From Acidobacteriota bacterium (GTDB taxonomy: Bacteria; Acidobacteriota; Blastocatellia; Pyrinomonadales; Pyrinomonadaceae): DNA of 5,460 nucleotides. The stretch lies in assembly GCA_024640445.1 (NCBI GenBank), contig JAHEEZ010000236.1:1-5460 (forward strand), read 5' to 3'. Position numbers and translations under genes: made by a program. The notes below the pieces were generated by a model. That model did no database searches. It was not told the DNA's origin and worked only from the letters and a program-made list of their open reading frames with translations. Shown piece after piece: positions 5,109-5,460 of the stretch (the stretch's first letter is position 1; every line of letters starts with the position of its first letter).

Positions 5109-5460
5109 TCCCTAAGCCTATTGACTACCAGTCCGTTTCCGTGCATTTACAAAATGTAGTTATCGATTGGCTATTATTAACAAAATCAACAACTTATCCA
5201 ATCAACTATTACTCATAGCTTGCCAACTTTAACCATTATTATTCAACTCTTGGTAACGAATCGGTAACGGAATTAATAGGCAATTGTCCGAATTGATCTA
5301 GTGGCCATATCCTTCGCGTGACCAGATCGGGAAGCTATCCGTCTTTCATTAGTTATTGGTGAGCAAGAATCATGCGCCTTTGCTGAAATATTTGCTCGTC
5401 AATATCACGAAAGTGACTTATGATTAGCGAGATCAAATAGCCTTAAAATACGAGTGTTTT
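5109..5460. other. gene-less low-G+C stretch, possible edge of a genomic island
   Basis: No ORF with a usable start is visible in these 352 bases on either strand. Hand counting 5111-5460 gives about 38% G+C, visibly lower than the genes to the left. The part from 5171 to 5250 is especially AT-rich with AATCAAC at 5184-5190 and 5200-5206, and GGTAACG twice at an 11-bp period (5252-5258, 5263-5269). TTATCCAAT (5194-5202) resembles a DnaA box at seven of nine positions, which alone means little. The composition shift right after the tRNA-like fragment fits foreign DNA starting here. Confidence 0.45.

Noticed and set aside
5322..5423. 33-codon open stretch reading ...ESCAFAEIFARQYHESDL
   Set aside because: It looks protein-like but has no start codon after the upstream stop, is very short and has no recognisable family.
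5087..5460. Complete tmRNA (ssrA) gene on the minus strand
   Set aside because: The CCA end and spacing to the window edge invite this. However, no GGATTCGACGGG-type 5' end, tag-peptide frame or matching acceptor 5' strand is found, and the T-stem 5' side does not pair.

Overview
The window looks like chromosomal DNA of a soil-type Acidobacteriota, probably class Blastocatellia. This rests on the mix of secreted families (a beta-domain plus alpha/beta hydrolase fusion, a DUF2911 lipid- or wall-environment protein, a secreted metal-dependent amidohydrolase) and on intergenic DNA packed with 'GGCTTTAGCC' and 'GGCTCCGTAGGAGCC' palindromes. The assignment is inferred from general recollection of such genomes and was not tested by a search.

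Layout. Positions 1-1045 (minus strand) hold a secreted alpha/beta hydrolase whose C-terminal end runs off the left edge. A 421-bp divergent intergenic region follows, with a candidate promoter for each gene and degenerate repeat sequence. Positions 1467-2060 (plus) encode a secreted DUF2911 protein. Positions 2061-2979 are a long repeat-rich intergenic region: a strong hairpin, a 142-bp palindromic element (Y1), and two further shared blocks (X1, Z1). Positions 2980-4443 (plus) encode a secreted amidohydrolase with a complete set of metal ligands. Positions 4444-5086 are a second repeat-rich region holding the same three blocks (X2, Y2, Z2) plus an array of five hairpins from another palindrome family. 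At 5087-5108, read on the minus strand, is what looks like the 3' terminal piece of an alanine-type tRNA or tmRNA, including CCA. To its right, 5109-5460 is gene-less and only about 38% G+C by hand count.

How it works together. The three genes are not an obvious operon: the first is divergent, and long repeat-filled gaps separate the others. All three products carry signal peptides, so they share an export fate rather than a visible pathway. The notable structure is in the non-coding DNA. The amidohydrolase gene lies between two same-orientation copies of a Y...Z repeat module, and the right end looks like the edge of an integrated genomic island that used a tRNA-Ala or tmRNA 3' end as its attachment site. 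I do not see a new multi-gene system in this window.
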